From the NCBI GenBank assembly GCA_036556965.1, contig DATBIO010000239.1, positions 1 to 21,222 of the forward strand: a DNA stretch of 21,222 nucleotides, given 5' to 3'. The translations under genes were made by a program, and so were the position numbers. This document shows, piece by piece, positions 14,456-21,222 of the stretch. Position 1 is the first letter of the stretch. Every line of letters starts with the position of its first letter. The notes beneath the pieces are model-generated. The model was given only the letters and a program-made list of their open reading frames with translations, did no database searches and had not been told where the DNA came from. The stretch comes from DATBIO01 sp036556965. Its GTDB lineage: Bacteria > Acidobacteriota > Vicinamibacteria > Fen-336.

Positions 14456-17146
14456 GTGAGCGTCATCCCCACCGGCTCGGCGGAGCTTCCCACCCACATC
14501 GGCAAGTACGAGGTGCGGGGTGTGCTCGGACGCGGGGCCATGGGCGTCGTCTACCACGCCTACGACCCCATGCTCGACCGGGACGTGGCCCTGAAGGTCA
14601 TGCTCCCGCAGATCGCCGCCGACCCCGACCAGAAGGCGCGCTTCGAGCGCGAGGCGCGCGCGGTGGCGCGCATCGTCCACCCCAACGTCATCACCGTCTT
14701 CGACCTGGGCTACCACCACGACGGCTCCCCCTTCATCGCCATGGAGCTGCTCAAGGGCACCGACCTCTTCCAGCGCATGCGCCAGGACGAGCCGCTGACC
14801 TTCGAGCAGAAGGTGGACGTGGTGGTGCAGATGCTGGAGGGTCTGGCCCACGGCCACCAGGCGGGCATCGTGCATCGCGACGTGAAGCCGGCGAACCTGT
14901 TCCTGACCACCGACGGCACGGTGAAGATCATGGACTTCGGCGTGGCCCGCTTCACCATGACCTCGGTGACGGAGGCGGGCGCGGTGCTGGGCACCGCCGA
15001 CTACATGGCCCCGGAGTACGTCCAGGGCGCGGGCGTGGACCGGCGCTGCGACCTGTGGAGCGCCGGCTGCGTGCTGCACGAGCTGTTCAGCGGGCACCGC
15101 CCGTTCGCGGGCGAGAGCGTGATGACGGTCTTCTACAAGATCACGCACCAGGACCCGCCCGAGCTGCCCGCCGACGCCCGGCTCGACGCGCTGCGGCCGA
15201 TCGTGCGGCGGGCCCTCGCGCGCGAGCCCGACCAGCGCTACCAGGCGGCGGCGGAGTTCGCGGCCGACCTGAAGCCGCTGCTGCGGGGCTGGTCGCGCCC
15301 GGCGCCCGCGGCCGCCGCGCCCGAGGCCGTCCCCGCGCCCGCCGTGGAGCGCCCCGCCACCCTCGACCTCCTGAAGCAGCTGGAGGACGAGGCGAAGGGC
15401 TCGCCCTGGCAGGACCCCACCCCGCTCTTCCGGCTCATGCGCGAGGTCTACGTGGGGGCCAAGTCGGGGCACCTGCACTTCACGCACGGCACGCAGCGGC
15501 GCAGCCTCTTCTTCCTGCGCGGGCTGATCTCGCACGCCACCAGCGACGTGGAGGGCGAGCACCTCGGCAACACCCTGGTGCGGTACGGGCTCATCGGCCA
15601 GGCCGAGCTGGAGCGCGTCACTCCCATCGTGCTCGGTGAGCGCAAGCGCCTGGGCACCGTGCTGCAGGAGCAGGCCATCCTGGACAGGGCCCGCCTGGAG
15701 GAGGGCGTGGGCCTGCACGTGCGCGACCTGCTCTTCGACGTGCTCGGCCGCGAGGGCGCCTTCGCCTTCGAGGAGATGTGGTCCGAGAGCGAGCAGGGTG
15801 AGCGGCCGGGCCTGGCCACCCCCGGCCAGATCATCCTGGAGGCGGCGCGGCGCCTGCAGGCCCCCGAGATCGTGGAGAAGGTGCTGGGAGACGTGGACCG
15901 CGCCCTGGCCCTCTCCAACAACCCGCTGCTGCGCGTGCAGAGGCTGACCCTGAGCCCCACCGACGGCTTCCTGCTCTCCCGCATCGACGGCGCCCTGACC
16001 GCGCGCGAGGTGTTCCAGATCATCCCCCTGCCCCAGGACGACGTGGCGCGCAGCCTGTTCTGCCTCCTCTGCACGGGCCTGGTGGAGTACGTCCCGCGCA
16101 CGGCCACCTCCCGGGCCAAGGCCGCGCTCGATGCGGAGCGCAACGCCACCGCACTGCGCGCGGACGAGTTCCTTCCTCCTCCTCCACCCGCTCCCCCGGC
16201 GCGTCCCTCGACGGGCGCGACGCAGGCCGCGGGCCCCTCCGTCCCGCCGCCCCTCGCCGTGGACACGGGCGAGAGCCGGCGCCAGGAGATCCTGGACGCC
16301 TTCGACGGGATGGCCACGCGCAACTACTTCGAGACGCTGGGCGTCTCCGCGGAGGCCACCGAGACCGACGTGCGCGAGGCCTACGCGCGCCTGGCCCGCA
16401 AGTTCCACCCCGACGCCGGGGGCAGCGACCCCGCCCTGGCCGACCTGCGCGCGGAGCGGGAGGCGGTCTTCGTTCGCCTGGGCGTGGCGCGCGACGCCCT
16501 CCTCAACCCGGCCACCCGCGAGCGCCACATGCGCATGGCCGGCATCCGTCCCCAGCCGCGGCCGCCGGCGTCGTCGGGGCCTGGGCCGTCGTCGCCTTCG
16601 GGAAGCGGCCCGTCGTCGTCCCCGGGGCCCGGGCCGTCGTCGTCTCTGGGAGGCGCGCCGGCGCCGTCCCCCCCGCCGCGGGAGCCCGAGATGGACTCGC
16701 CCTTCGCGGAGACCCCTTTCGAGAAGGCGGAGCGCGAGCGGGACGAGGCCATCCGCGCCCTGCCCCAGGCCGCACGGCTCCTGCGCGAGGACAAGGTGTG
16801 GGACGCCATCCAGCTCCTGGAGCCCGCCCTGCCCCGGCTCGGGGGCGCCCTCCGCCACAAGGCGCGCGTGCTCCTGGCCCGCGCGTACATGAAGAACCCG
16901 AGGTGGCTGAAGCGGGCGGAGGAGTCGGCGCAGCAGGCGCTGCGCGAGGGCCCCGAGTCCGGCGAGGCCTACGCCGTGCTCGGCGCCATCTATCGGGCGG
17001 CGGGCCAGCCCACCCGCGCCACCACCGCCTTCCGCCGCGCCCTGGAGCTGGACCCCCGCAACATGGAGGCCCACGTGGGGCTGTTCGGCAAGCCGCCCGA
17101 CGACGCGCCCGCGACCGGCATCCGCCGGCTGTTCGGGCGGCGCTAG
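14456..17146 (+). CDS. Ser/Thr protein kinase fused to DUF4388 (PATAN-like), J-domain and TPR region
   Basis: An 896-aa multidomain signalling protein. The Hanks-type kinase (about 15-270) has GRGAMG (25-30), K47 in VALK, HRD (140-142) and DFG (160-162). Residues ~322-545 match the DUF4388/PATAN-like pattern (GHLHFTHGTQRRSLFFLRG), common in deltaproteobacterial-type signalling proteins. A J-domain follows at about 624-691 with the HPD triad intact (H651-P652-D653), which in DnaJ proteins stimulates Hsp70 ATPase. A Pro/Ser/Gly linker (about 697-743) leads to TPR-like helices (about 765-880). No membrane segment is visible, so it should be cytosolic. The start GTG 14456 immediately precedes the kinase fold; its ribosome binding site is weak. 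Coupling of phosphorylation with Hsp70 recruitment is inferred from the fusion. Confidence 0.92.
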   Translation: MSVIPTGSAELPTHIGKYEVRGVLGRGAMGVVYHAYDPMLDRDVALKVMLPQIAADPDQKARFEREARAVARIVHPNVITVFDLGYHHDGSPFIAMELLKGTDLFQRMRQDEPLTFEQKVDVVVQMLEGLAHGHQAGIVHRDVKPANLFLTTDGTVKIMDFGVARFTMTSVTEAGAVLGTADYMAPEYVQGAGVDRRCDLWSAGCVLHELFSGHRPFAGESVMTVFYKITHQDPPELPADARLDALRPIVRRALAREPDQRYQAAAEFAADLKPLLRGWSRPAPAAAAPEAVPAPAVERPATLDLLKQLEDEAKGSPWQDPTPLFRLMREVYVGAKSGHLHFTHGTQRRSLFFLRGLISHATSDVEGEHLGNTLVRYGLIGQAELERVTPIVLGERKRLGTVLQEQAILDRARLEEGVGLHVRDLLFDVLGREGAFAFEEMWSESEQGERPGLATPGQIILEAARRLQAPEIVEKVLGDVDRALALSNNPLLRVQRLTLSPTDGFLLSRIDGALTAREVFQIIPLPQDDVARSLFCLLCTGLVEYVPRTATSRAKAALDAERNATALRADEFLPPPPPAPPARPSTGATQAAGPSVPPPLAVDTGESRRQEILDAFDGMATRNYFETLGVSAEATETDVREAYARLARKFHPDAGGSDPALADLRAEREAVFVRLGVARDALLNPATRERHMRMAGIRPQPRPPASSGPGPSSPSGSGPSSSPGPGPSSSLGGAPAPSPPPREPEMDSPFAETPFEKAERERDEAIRALPQAARLLREDKVWDAIQLLEPALPRLGGALRHKARVLLARAYMKNPRWLKRAEESAQQALREGPESGEAYAVLGAIYRAAGQPTRATTAFRRALELDPRNMEAHVGLFGKPPDDAPATGIRRLFGRR
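16576..16671 (+). repeat. Two-copy imperfect 48-bp tandem repeat in the linker
   Basis: Units 16576-16623 and 16624-16671 align end to end. Each opens with GGGGCCYGGGCCGTCGTCG and closes with GTCCCC; the middle has diverged. The unit is 16 codons, so the frame is kept, encoding Gly-Pro-Ser-rich linker between the J-domain and TPR region. Confidence 0.6.
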
Positions 17147-17192
17147 CTTCCCGCGCTCCTGCCCCTAGGCTCCTCGCCCGGAGGAGAGGTCC

Positions 17193-17645
17193 ATGGTGCT
17201 CTTCGACGGCTTCGTGCTGGAGGACGGAGAGGTCCCCCGCAACCACGTGGGCGCGGCCTGCCTCGACGTGCAGCAGCGGGCCTTCGGCCTCATCCCCCAC
17301 GCGGCGCTGGGGACCCTGTTCCTGACGCGCCGGCGCGTGCTCTTCATGGGCGACGGCTACCGCCCCCTCCTCGAGGTGCGGGTCGAGCACCTGACGGCGG
17401 GCGGCCTGCACCGCCCGGGGCTGCTCACCCTCGTGCCGCTGCTCGTGCTGCTCTACCGGGCCGGGGACGCCGGGCACCGCGCGCGCTTCCGCCTCACGGA
17501 CGAGCGCAACGGGCAGTCCGACGAGGCGGCCATCGGGGAGTGGCTCGACGCGCTGTCCGCCGTCATGCGCGGGGAGGGCCTGCGCCTGGGCGAGCTGCCT
17601 GCGGGGCCGTCCACACTCCGGCGGTGGCTGTTCGGCGGGGCCTGA
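17193..17645 (+). CDS. Small PH/GRAM-like domain protein
   Basis: A 150-aa protein. Residues ~20-125 resemble a bacterial PH or GRAM-like fold: a strand ending GTLFLTRRRVLFMG (40-53), where such domains carry a 'lets-through-then-VLF' strand pair, then a hydrophobic stretch (LLTLVPLLVLLYRAGD) and a closing helix with IGEWLDAL (114-121). The hydrophobic stretch at 77-88 is too short for a certain membrane span. GRAM/PH-like domains often bind lipids or proteins at membranes. The ATG follows GGAGGAG with good spacing, 46 nt after the kinase fusion gene, so it may be in the same transcript. Function is unknown and the fold assignment is moderate. Confidence 0.7.
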   Translation: MVLFDGFVLEDGEVPRNHVGAACLDVQQRAFGLIPHAALGTLFLTRRRVLFMGDGYRPLLEVRVEHLTAGGLHRPGLLTLVPLLVLLYRAGDAGHRARFRLTDERNGQSDEAAIGEWLDALSAVMRGEGLRLGELPAGPSTLRRWLFGGA

Positions 17646-17655
17646 AGGTGGACGT

Positions 17656-17681
17656 GGGGCCGGCGGAGGGCCGCCGGCCCC
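17656..17681. terminator. Strong bidirectional hairpin between convergent genes
   Basis: GGGGCCGGCGG, loop AGGG, CCGCCGGCCCC forms a perfect 11-bp all-GC stem with a 4-nt loop in the 46-nt gap between stops at 17645 and 17692. No T-run is seen, so it would act as a non-canonical or RNA-stabilising terminator for both genes. Confidence 0.6.
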
Positions 17682-17691
17682 GAAGCGAACG

Positions 17692-19812
17692 CTACTGCGC
17701 GGGGGCGGGCGTCTGCGGCACCGGGAACCCCCGCTTCCGCATCAACGCGTCGATGCCGGGATCCTTGCCCCGGAAGGCCCGGTAGCCCTCGGCGGGATCC
17801 ACGGTGTTGCCCACGGAGAAGACGTGCTCGCGCAGGCGGCGCGCCACCGCGGCGTCGTACGGCCCACCGGCGGCGGTGAAGGCCTCGTAGGCGTCGGCGG
17901 TGATGGTGTCCGACCAGATGTAGCTGTAGTAGCCCGCCGAGTAGCCGTCGTCGGCGAAGACGTGGCCGAACTGCGGCGTGCGGTGCCGCATCACGATCTC
18001 GCGCGGCATGCCGAGGTCGGCGAGGGTCTTCCGCTCGAAGGCGTCGGGGTCGATGGCCTGGTCGCCGGCCAGGTGCAGCTTCATGTCCACCAGGGCGCTG
18101 GCCAGGTACTCCACCGTGATGAAGCCCTGGTTGAAGGTGGAGGCGCGGTCGATCTTCTCCACCAGGGCGCGGGGGATGGGCTGGCCGGTGGCGTGGTGGA
18201 GGGCGTAGGTCCCCATCACCTCGGGCGTGGGCAGCCAGTGCTCGAGGAGCTGGGAGGGGAACTCGACGTAGTCACGGGCCACCGCCGTGCCCGAGAGCGA
18301 CGGGTAGGCGACGTTGGAGCTCAGCCCGTGCAGGGCGTGGCCGAACTCGTGGAACAGCGTCTCCGCGTCCTCCCAGCTGACGAGGATGGGCTGGCCGGGC
18401 TGGCCGGGCACGAAGTTGGAGTTGTTGGAGACGATGGGAGTGACGGCCCCCGCGAAGCGCTCCTGGGTGCGGTAGGCGTTCATCCAGGCCCCCGAGCGCT
18501 TGCCGGGGCGGGCGTAGGGGTCGAAGTACCACAGGCCCACGTGGCCCCCGGCCTCGTTCGTCACCTCGAAGACGCGCACGTCGGGGTGGAAGACGGGAAG
18601 CCCCGAGACGGGCGTGAAGGTGAACCCGAAGAGCCGCCCCGCCACGTAGAACATGCCCTCGCGCAGCTTGTCGAGCTGGAGGTAGGCCTTCACCTCGTTG
18701 TTGTCGAGGTCGTACTTGGCCTTGCGCACCTTCTCCGCGTAGTAGCGGTAGTCCCAGGGCTCGATGGTGACCTGCGCCCCTTCCTTGTCGGCGATGGCCT
18801 GCATGTCCGCCACCTCCTGGCGCACGCGCGCCACCGCCGGCGTCCACACCGCCTCCATGAGGGCCATGGCCCGCTCCGGCGTCTTCGACATCTGGTTCTC
18901 CAGGCGCCAGTGGGCGTGCGTCCGGTAGCCCAGGAGCCGGGCGCGCTCGGCGCGCAGCTTCAGGATCTCGGTGATGATGGCGTTGTTGTCGTTGGCGTCG
19001 CCGTTGTCGCCGCGCCCGTAGTACGCGCGCCAGACCTTCTCGCGCAGGTCGCGCCGGTGGGAGTAGGTCAGGAACGGCTCCATGCTGGAGCGCGTGTTCA
19101 GGACCGCCCACTTCCCCTCCATCCCGCGCTGCGCGGCGGCGGCGGCGGCGGCGGAGCGCACGGAGTCGGGCAGGCCGGCCAGGTCCGCCTCCCCCGCGAG
19201 CACGGTGACGTGGCCCGTCTCGTCGGCGAGGACGTGCTTGCTGAACTCGGTGAACAGCGTGGCCAGGCGCTGGTTGATCGCGGAGACCCGCGCCTTGGCC
19301 GCCGCCTCGAGCCGGGCGCCCGCGCGCACGAAGTTCGTGTGGTACAGCCAGCTCAGCCGCTTCTGCTCCGCGGTGAGGGAGGCGCTCTCCCGCGCCTCGT
19401 ACACGGCGGCGATGCGCTTGAAGAGGGCCTCGTTCTGGGTGATGAGGTCCTGGAAGGCGGCCAGCTTCGGCTCCATCTCCTCTTCCACGGCCTGGAAGTC
19501 GGGGGTGCTGAGGTTGTTGCTGTAGATGCCGTAGACGCTGGTGACGCGGTCGAGGGCGCGGCCGGAGCGCTCGAGGGCGGCGATGGTGTTCTCGAAGCTG
19601 GGGGCGGCGGGGTCCTGGGCGATGGCGTCGACCTCGCGGAGCTGCTCCGCCATGGCCGCCTCCAGGGCGGGCTTGAAGTGCTCGACCTTGACCCGGTCGA
19701 AGGGGGGCACCCCGCCGTGGGGGCCGGTCCACGGGGCGAGCAGCGGGTTGGTCACGGGGGCCTCCGCGGTCATGAGGGCGGCGACGGCGACGGTGGACAG
19801 GACAATGGACAT
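17692..19812 (-). CDS. dcp: M3 family metallopeptidase, Dcp-like
   Basis: A 706-aa zinc oligopeptidase of the thimet oligopeptidase family (M3). The zinc motif HEFGH lies at 488-492, with the third ligand E517 25 residues later, as expected. The N-terminal region (NPLLAPW, then EHFKPALEAAM and PSFENTIAALERSG) resembles peptidyl-dipeptidase Dcp, which trims dipeptides from peptide C-termini. The first ~18 residues (MSIVLSTVAVAALMTAEA) could be a signal peptide, suggesting a periplasmic enzyme, although the basic n-region is missing. The ATG at 19812 has AGGAG 14 nt upstream. A longer frame back to 20145 would cover the divergent promoter region and is rejected. A TACAAT box lies about 70 nt upstream. 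Confidence 0.92.
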   Translation of the reverse strand: MSIVLSTVAVAALMTAEAPVTNPLLAPWTGPHGGVPPFDRVKVEHFKPALEAAMAEQLREVDAIAQDPAAPSFENTIAALERSGRALDRVTSVYGIYSNNLSTPDFQAVEEEMEPKLAAFQDLITQNEALFKRIAAVYEARESASLTAEQKRLSWLYHTNFVRAGARLEAAAKARVSAINQRLATLFTEFSKHVLADETGHVTVLAGEADLAGLPDSVRSAAAAAAAQRGMEGKWAVLNTRSSMEPFLTYSHRRDLREKVWRAYYGRGDNGDANDNNAIITEILKLRAERARLLGYRTHAHWRLENQMSKTPERAMALMEAVWTPAVARVRQEVADMQAIADKEGAQVTIEPWDYRYYAEKVRKAKYDLDNNEVKAYLQLDKLREGMFYVAGRLFGFTFTPVSGLPVFHPDVRVFEVTNEAGGHVGLWYFDPYARPGKRSGAWMNAYRTQERFAGAVTPIVSNNSNFVPGQPGQPILVSWEDAETLFHEFGHALHGLSSNVAYPSLSGTAVARDYVEFPSQLLEHWLPTPEVMGTYALHHATGQPIPRALVEKIDRASTFNQGFITVEYLASALVDMKLHLAGDQAIDPDAFERKTLADLGMPREIVMRHRTPQFGHVFADDGYSAGYYSYIWSDTITADAYEAFTAAGGPYDAAVARRLREHVFSVGNTVDPAEGYRAFRGKDPGIDALMRKRGFPVPQTPAPAQ
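19134..19154. repeat. (CGG)7 trinucleotide run
   Basis: Seven CGG triplets inside the M3 peptidase gene encode a run of seven alanines (RSAAAAAAAQRG) on the minus strand. Length change by slippage would keep the frame. Confidence 0.7.
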
Positions 19813-19882
19813 CGTTCGTTCGGACTCCTGAGTGTTGGTGTCGGCAGGAAGACGCGCCGGGCGGGCCGCGGGACGACCCTCC

Positions 19883-19888
19883 ATTGTA
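19883..19888 (-). promoter_or_regulatory. -10-like element TACAAT for the M3 peptidase
   Basis: TACAAT (5 of 6 to TATAAT) on the minus strand would start transcription near 19876, giving a leader of about 64 nt with the AGGAG ribosome binding site before ATG 19812. No good -35 hexamer is seen. Confidence 0.45.
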
Positions 19889-19896
19889 GCGCGGGG

Positions 19897-19902
19897 TAGG
19901 AT
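19897..19902 (+). promoter_or_regulatory. -10-like element TAGGAT with probable leaderless start
   Basis: TAGGAT (4 of 6 to TATAAT) ends 7 nt before ATG 19910, so transcription would begin at or next to the start codon. No ribosome binding site lies between them, which fits a leaderless mRNA. The element overlaps the divergent M3 peptidase promoter region. Confidence 0.4.
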
Positions 19903-19909
19903 CCGGGCG

Positions 19910-20392
19910 ATGGCGACGGGCGAGCTGGCCCTGCGGGCCACCATCTGGGCGGCGCTCCTGGCCTGGACCGCCCGCGAGGCCCTGGCCCCCGGTGCCCGCT
20001 GGCTGTGGACGGCGGGGGCGCTGGGCAACCTGGCCCACGCCCTGCTCGCCTTCCACCTGCGCCACGCGTGGAGCCATGCCGCGGCCGTGGCCGACACCGC
20101 CCGCCAGACGGAGGCCCTGCTGGGCTCGGCGGTGGGCGCCGGCATCTACGTGAACTACGCCTTCGCCGCCTGGTGGACGCTGGAGGCGGCCTGGTGGTGG
20201 CGCGACGCGCCCGCCTTCCGGCGCCGCCCCCGCCCGCTGGTCGTCTTCTCGCGCGCCTTCTTCGTGTTCATGTGGGTGAACGGGGCCATCGTCTTCGCGC
20301 GCGGCCCCATCCGCCTCCTGGGCGTCGCCTGCGTGCTCGCGGTGTCCGTCGCGTGGTACCGTCGCGCGGGGGGCGCGGAGCAGACGGCATGA
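19910..20392 (+). CDS. Small multi-span integral membrane protein
   Basis: A 160-aa hydrophobic protein with about four or five membrane segments, near residues 8-24, 31-48, 74-94, 111-130 and 135-150. It is rich in Trp, Ala and His, with notable motifs FHLRHAWSHA, GIYVNYAF and WWTLEAAWWW. I do not recognise the family. His residues in or near membrane segments could bind heme or metal, but nothing decisive shows this. The ATG at 19910 lacks a ribosome binding site and sits 7 nt after a -10-like box. Its TGA overlaps the next ATG (ATGA), so it is probably translated together with the MFS transporter and may assist it. Confidence 0.75.
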   Translation: MATGELALRATIWAALLAWTAREALAPGARWLWTAGALGNLAHALLAFHLRHAWSHAAAVADTARQTEALLGSAVGAGIYVNYAFAAWWTLEAAWWWRDAPAFRRRPRPLVVFSRAFFVFMWVNGAIVFARGPIRLLGVACVLAVSVAWYRRAGGAEQTA

Positions 20393-21222
20393 CCGAGGCG
20401 ACCGCGGGCACGCTGCCCCGGCCGGCGCCCGCGCGCTGGCCCTTCTACTACGGCTGGGTCACGCTGGGCGTGGCCGCCATGAGCATGGTGGCCACCCTGC
20501 CCGGGCGCACGCAGGGGCTCGGCCTCGTCACCGAGCCGCTGCTGCGGGACCTGCGCCTCGACCGCGTGCTCTTCGCGCAGATCAACCTCGTGGCCACCCT
20601 GGTGGGGGCGCTCTTCTGCCTGGGCGTCGGGCGCCTGGTGGACCGCGCGGGCAGCCGGCGGGTGGTCACGGTCGTCACCGCCGCCCTCGGAGCGGTGGTC
20701 CTGGCCATGAGCGGCGTCCAGGGAGCGGCCGCCCTGCTCGTGCTGGTGACGCTGACGCGCGGCCTGGGCCAGAGCGCGCTCTCCGTGGTGAGCCTGGCCA
20801 TGGTGGGCAAGTGGTTCTCGCGCCGGCTCTCCGCGGCCATGGGCGTCTACGCGGTGGTGATGAGCGTCGGGTTCATGCTGGCCTTCCCCCTGGTGGGGGC
20901 GGCCGTCCAGGCCGGCGGCTGGCGGGCCGCCTGGCGCGGCGTGGGCCTCGTCCTGGTGGCCGTGGTGGCGCCCCTCTGCTGGCTGCTCGCCCGCTCCAGC
21001 CCCGAGGAGTGCGGGCTGGAGGTGGACGGCGGCCGCCGGGCCTCCGCGGAGACGGGCGCGCTGGAGGGGGCGACCCTGGGCGAGGCCCTGCGCACGCCGG
21101 CCTTCTGGGTCTTCGCGCTCTCCGCCTCGGTGTACGGGCTGGCCGCCTCCGGCATAGCGCTCTTCAACGAGGCGATCCTGGCCGAGCGCGGCTTCTCTCC
21201 CGCCACCTACTACCGCTCGCTG
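20389..21222 (+). CDS. MFS transporter (3'-partial)
   Basis: The first 278 residues of a major facilitator superfamily transporter; the frame stays open to the window end. After a short cytoplasmic N-terminus, FYYGWVTLGVAAM opens the first membrane helix, as in the oxalate/formate and monocarboxylate subgroup. The signature loop GRLVDRAGSRR (81-91) between helices 2 and 3 matches MFS motif A. About six helices lie before residue ~205, and a charged central loop (SSPEECGLEVDGG) precedes the second half. Substrate is not readable. The ATG overlaps the upstream TGA by 4 nt (ATGA), indicating translational coupling. Confidence 0.88.
   Translation, partial: MTEATAGTLPRPAPARWPFYYGWVTLGVAAMSMVATLPGRTQGLGLVTEPLLRDLRLDRVLFAQINLVATLVGALFCLGVGRLVDRAGSRRVVTVVTAALGAVVLAMSGVQGAAALLVLVTLTRGLGQSALSVVSLAMVGKWFSRRLSAAMGVYAVVMSVGFMLAFPLVGAAVQAGGWRAAWRGVGLVLVAVVAPLCWLLARSSPEECGLEVDGGRRASAETGALEGATLGEALRTPAFWVFALSASVYGLAASGIALFNEAILAERGFSPATYYRSL

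Noticed and set aside
14207..17074. A 955-codon minus-strand frame across the kinase fusion gene
   Set aside because: Composition is that of an antisense shadow; the plus strand has kinase, J-domain and other motifs intact.
19813..20145. Upstream extension of the M3 peptidase to 20145
   Set aside because: It crosses the divergent promoter region and the membrane-protein gene; family similarity starts just after ATG 19812.

Overview
The window is very G+C-rich throughout, with strong third-position G/C bias and frequent GTG or TTG starts. It carries two large Hanks-type Ser/Thr kinases with accessory sensory domains, a kinase-DUF4388-J-TPR fusion, a UPF0182 membrane protein and an M3 oligopeptidase. 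This looks like a chromosome of a complex, high-GC, signalling-rich bacterium such as an Acidobacteriota or Myxococcota relative. There is no rRNA or other taxonomic marker, so that placement is only inference. I see no tRNA, rRNA, CRISPR array, insertion sequence or phage gene. No gene-free stretch exceeds 300 bases; the longest is 14265-14455, between divergent genes.

Layout. (A) 3-1721, plus strand: 3' part of a membrane-anchored sensor kinase (histidine-kinase-like membrane region, GAF-like domain, CxxC/CxC zinc ribbon, Ser/Thr kinase). (B) 1786-6028, plus strand: a compact row of five genes comprising an unrecognised helical 145-aa protein, an SGNH-type hydrolase, a trypsin-like S1 protease, a subtilisin-like S8 protease, and a small protein that resembles the S8 protease's own N-terminal pro-region. 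None has a recognisable signal peptide, although the trypsin-like protein keeps three classical disulfide pairs and a textbook activation site. This cassette is the best candidate for an undescribed system. (C) 12022 down to 6060, minus strand: four tightly spaced genes, namely a secreted beta-propeller-like protein, a protein with two Ig-like (Big_5-type) domains, a fatty-acid desaturase and a UPF0182 membrane protein. Two of the junctions overlap by 4 nt. (D) 12128-12547: a small secreted RcnB-like protein, convergent with (E) 14264-12558, a DEAD-box RNA helicase with a DbpA-type C-terminal domain. (F) 14456-17146: the kinase-DUF4388-J-TPR fusion, divergent from the helicase, followed by a small PH/GRAM-like protein. 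(G) 19812-17692, minus strand: a Dcp-like M3 metallopeptidase. (H) 19910-21222, plus strand: a small integral membrane protein translationally coupled to an MFS transporter that runs off the window.

How the parts may work together. In cassette B the order hydrolase, trypsin zymogen, subtilisin, free pro-domain suggests a proteolytic cascade or effector module with a dedicated inhibitor or chaperone. The upstream kinase could be its regulator, but only adjacency supports that. In block C a desaturase, a membrane protein and two exported proteins suggest a cell-envelope function. Convergent ends at 6028/6060, 12547/12558 and 17645/17692 each contain an inverted repeat that could act as a bidirectional terminator. 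Several gene starts are preceded by A/T-rich -10-like hexamers that stand out in this GC-rich DNA.
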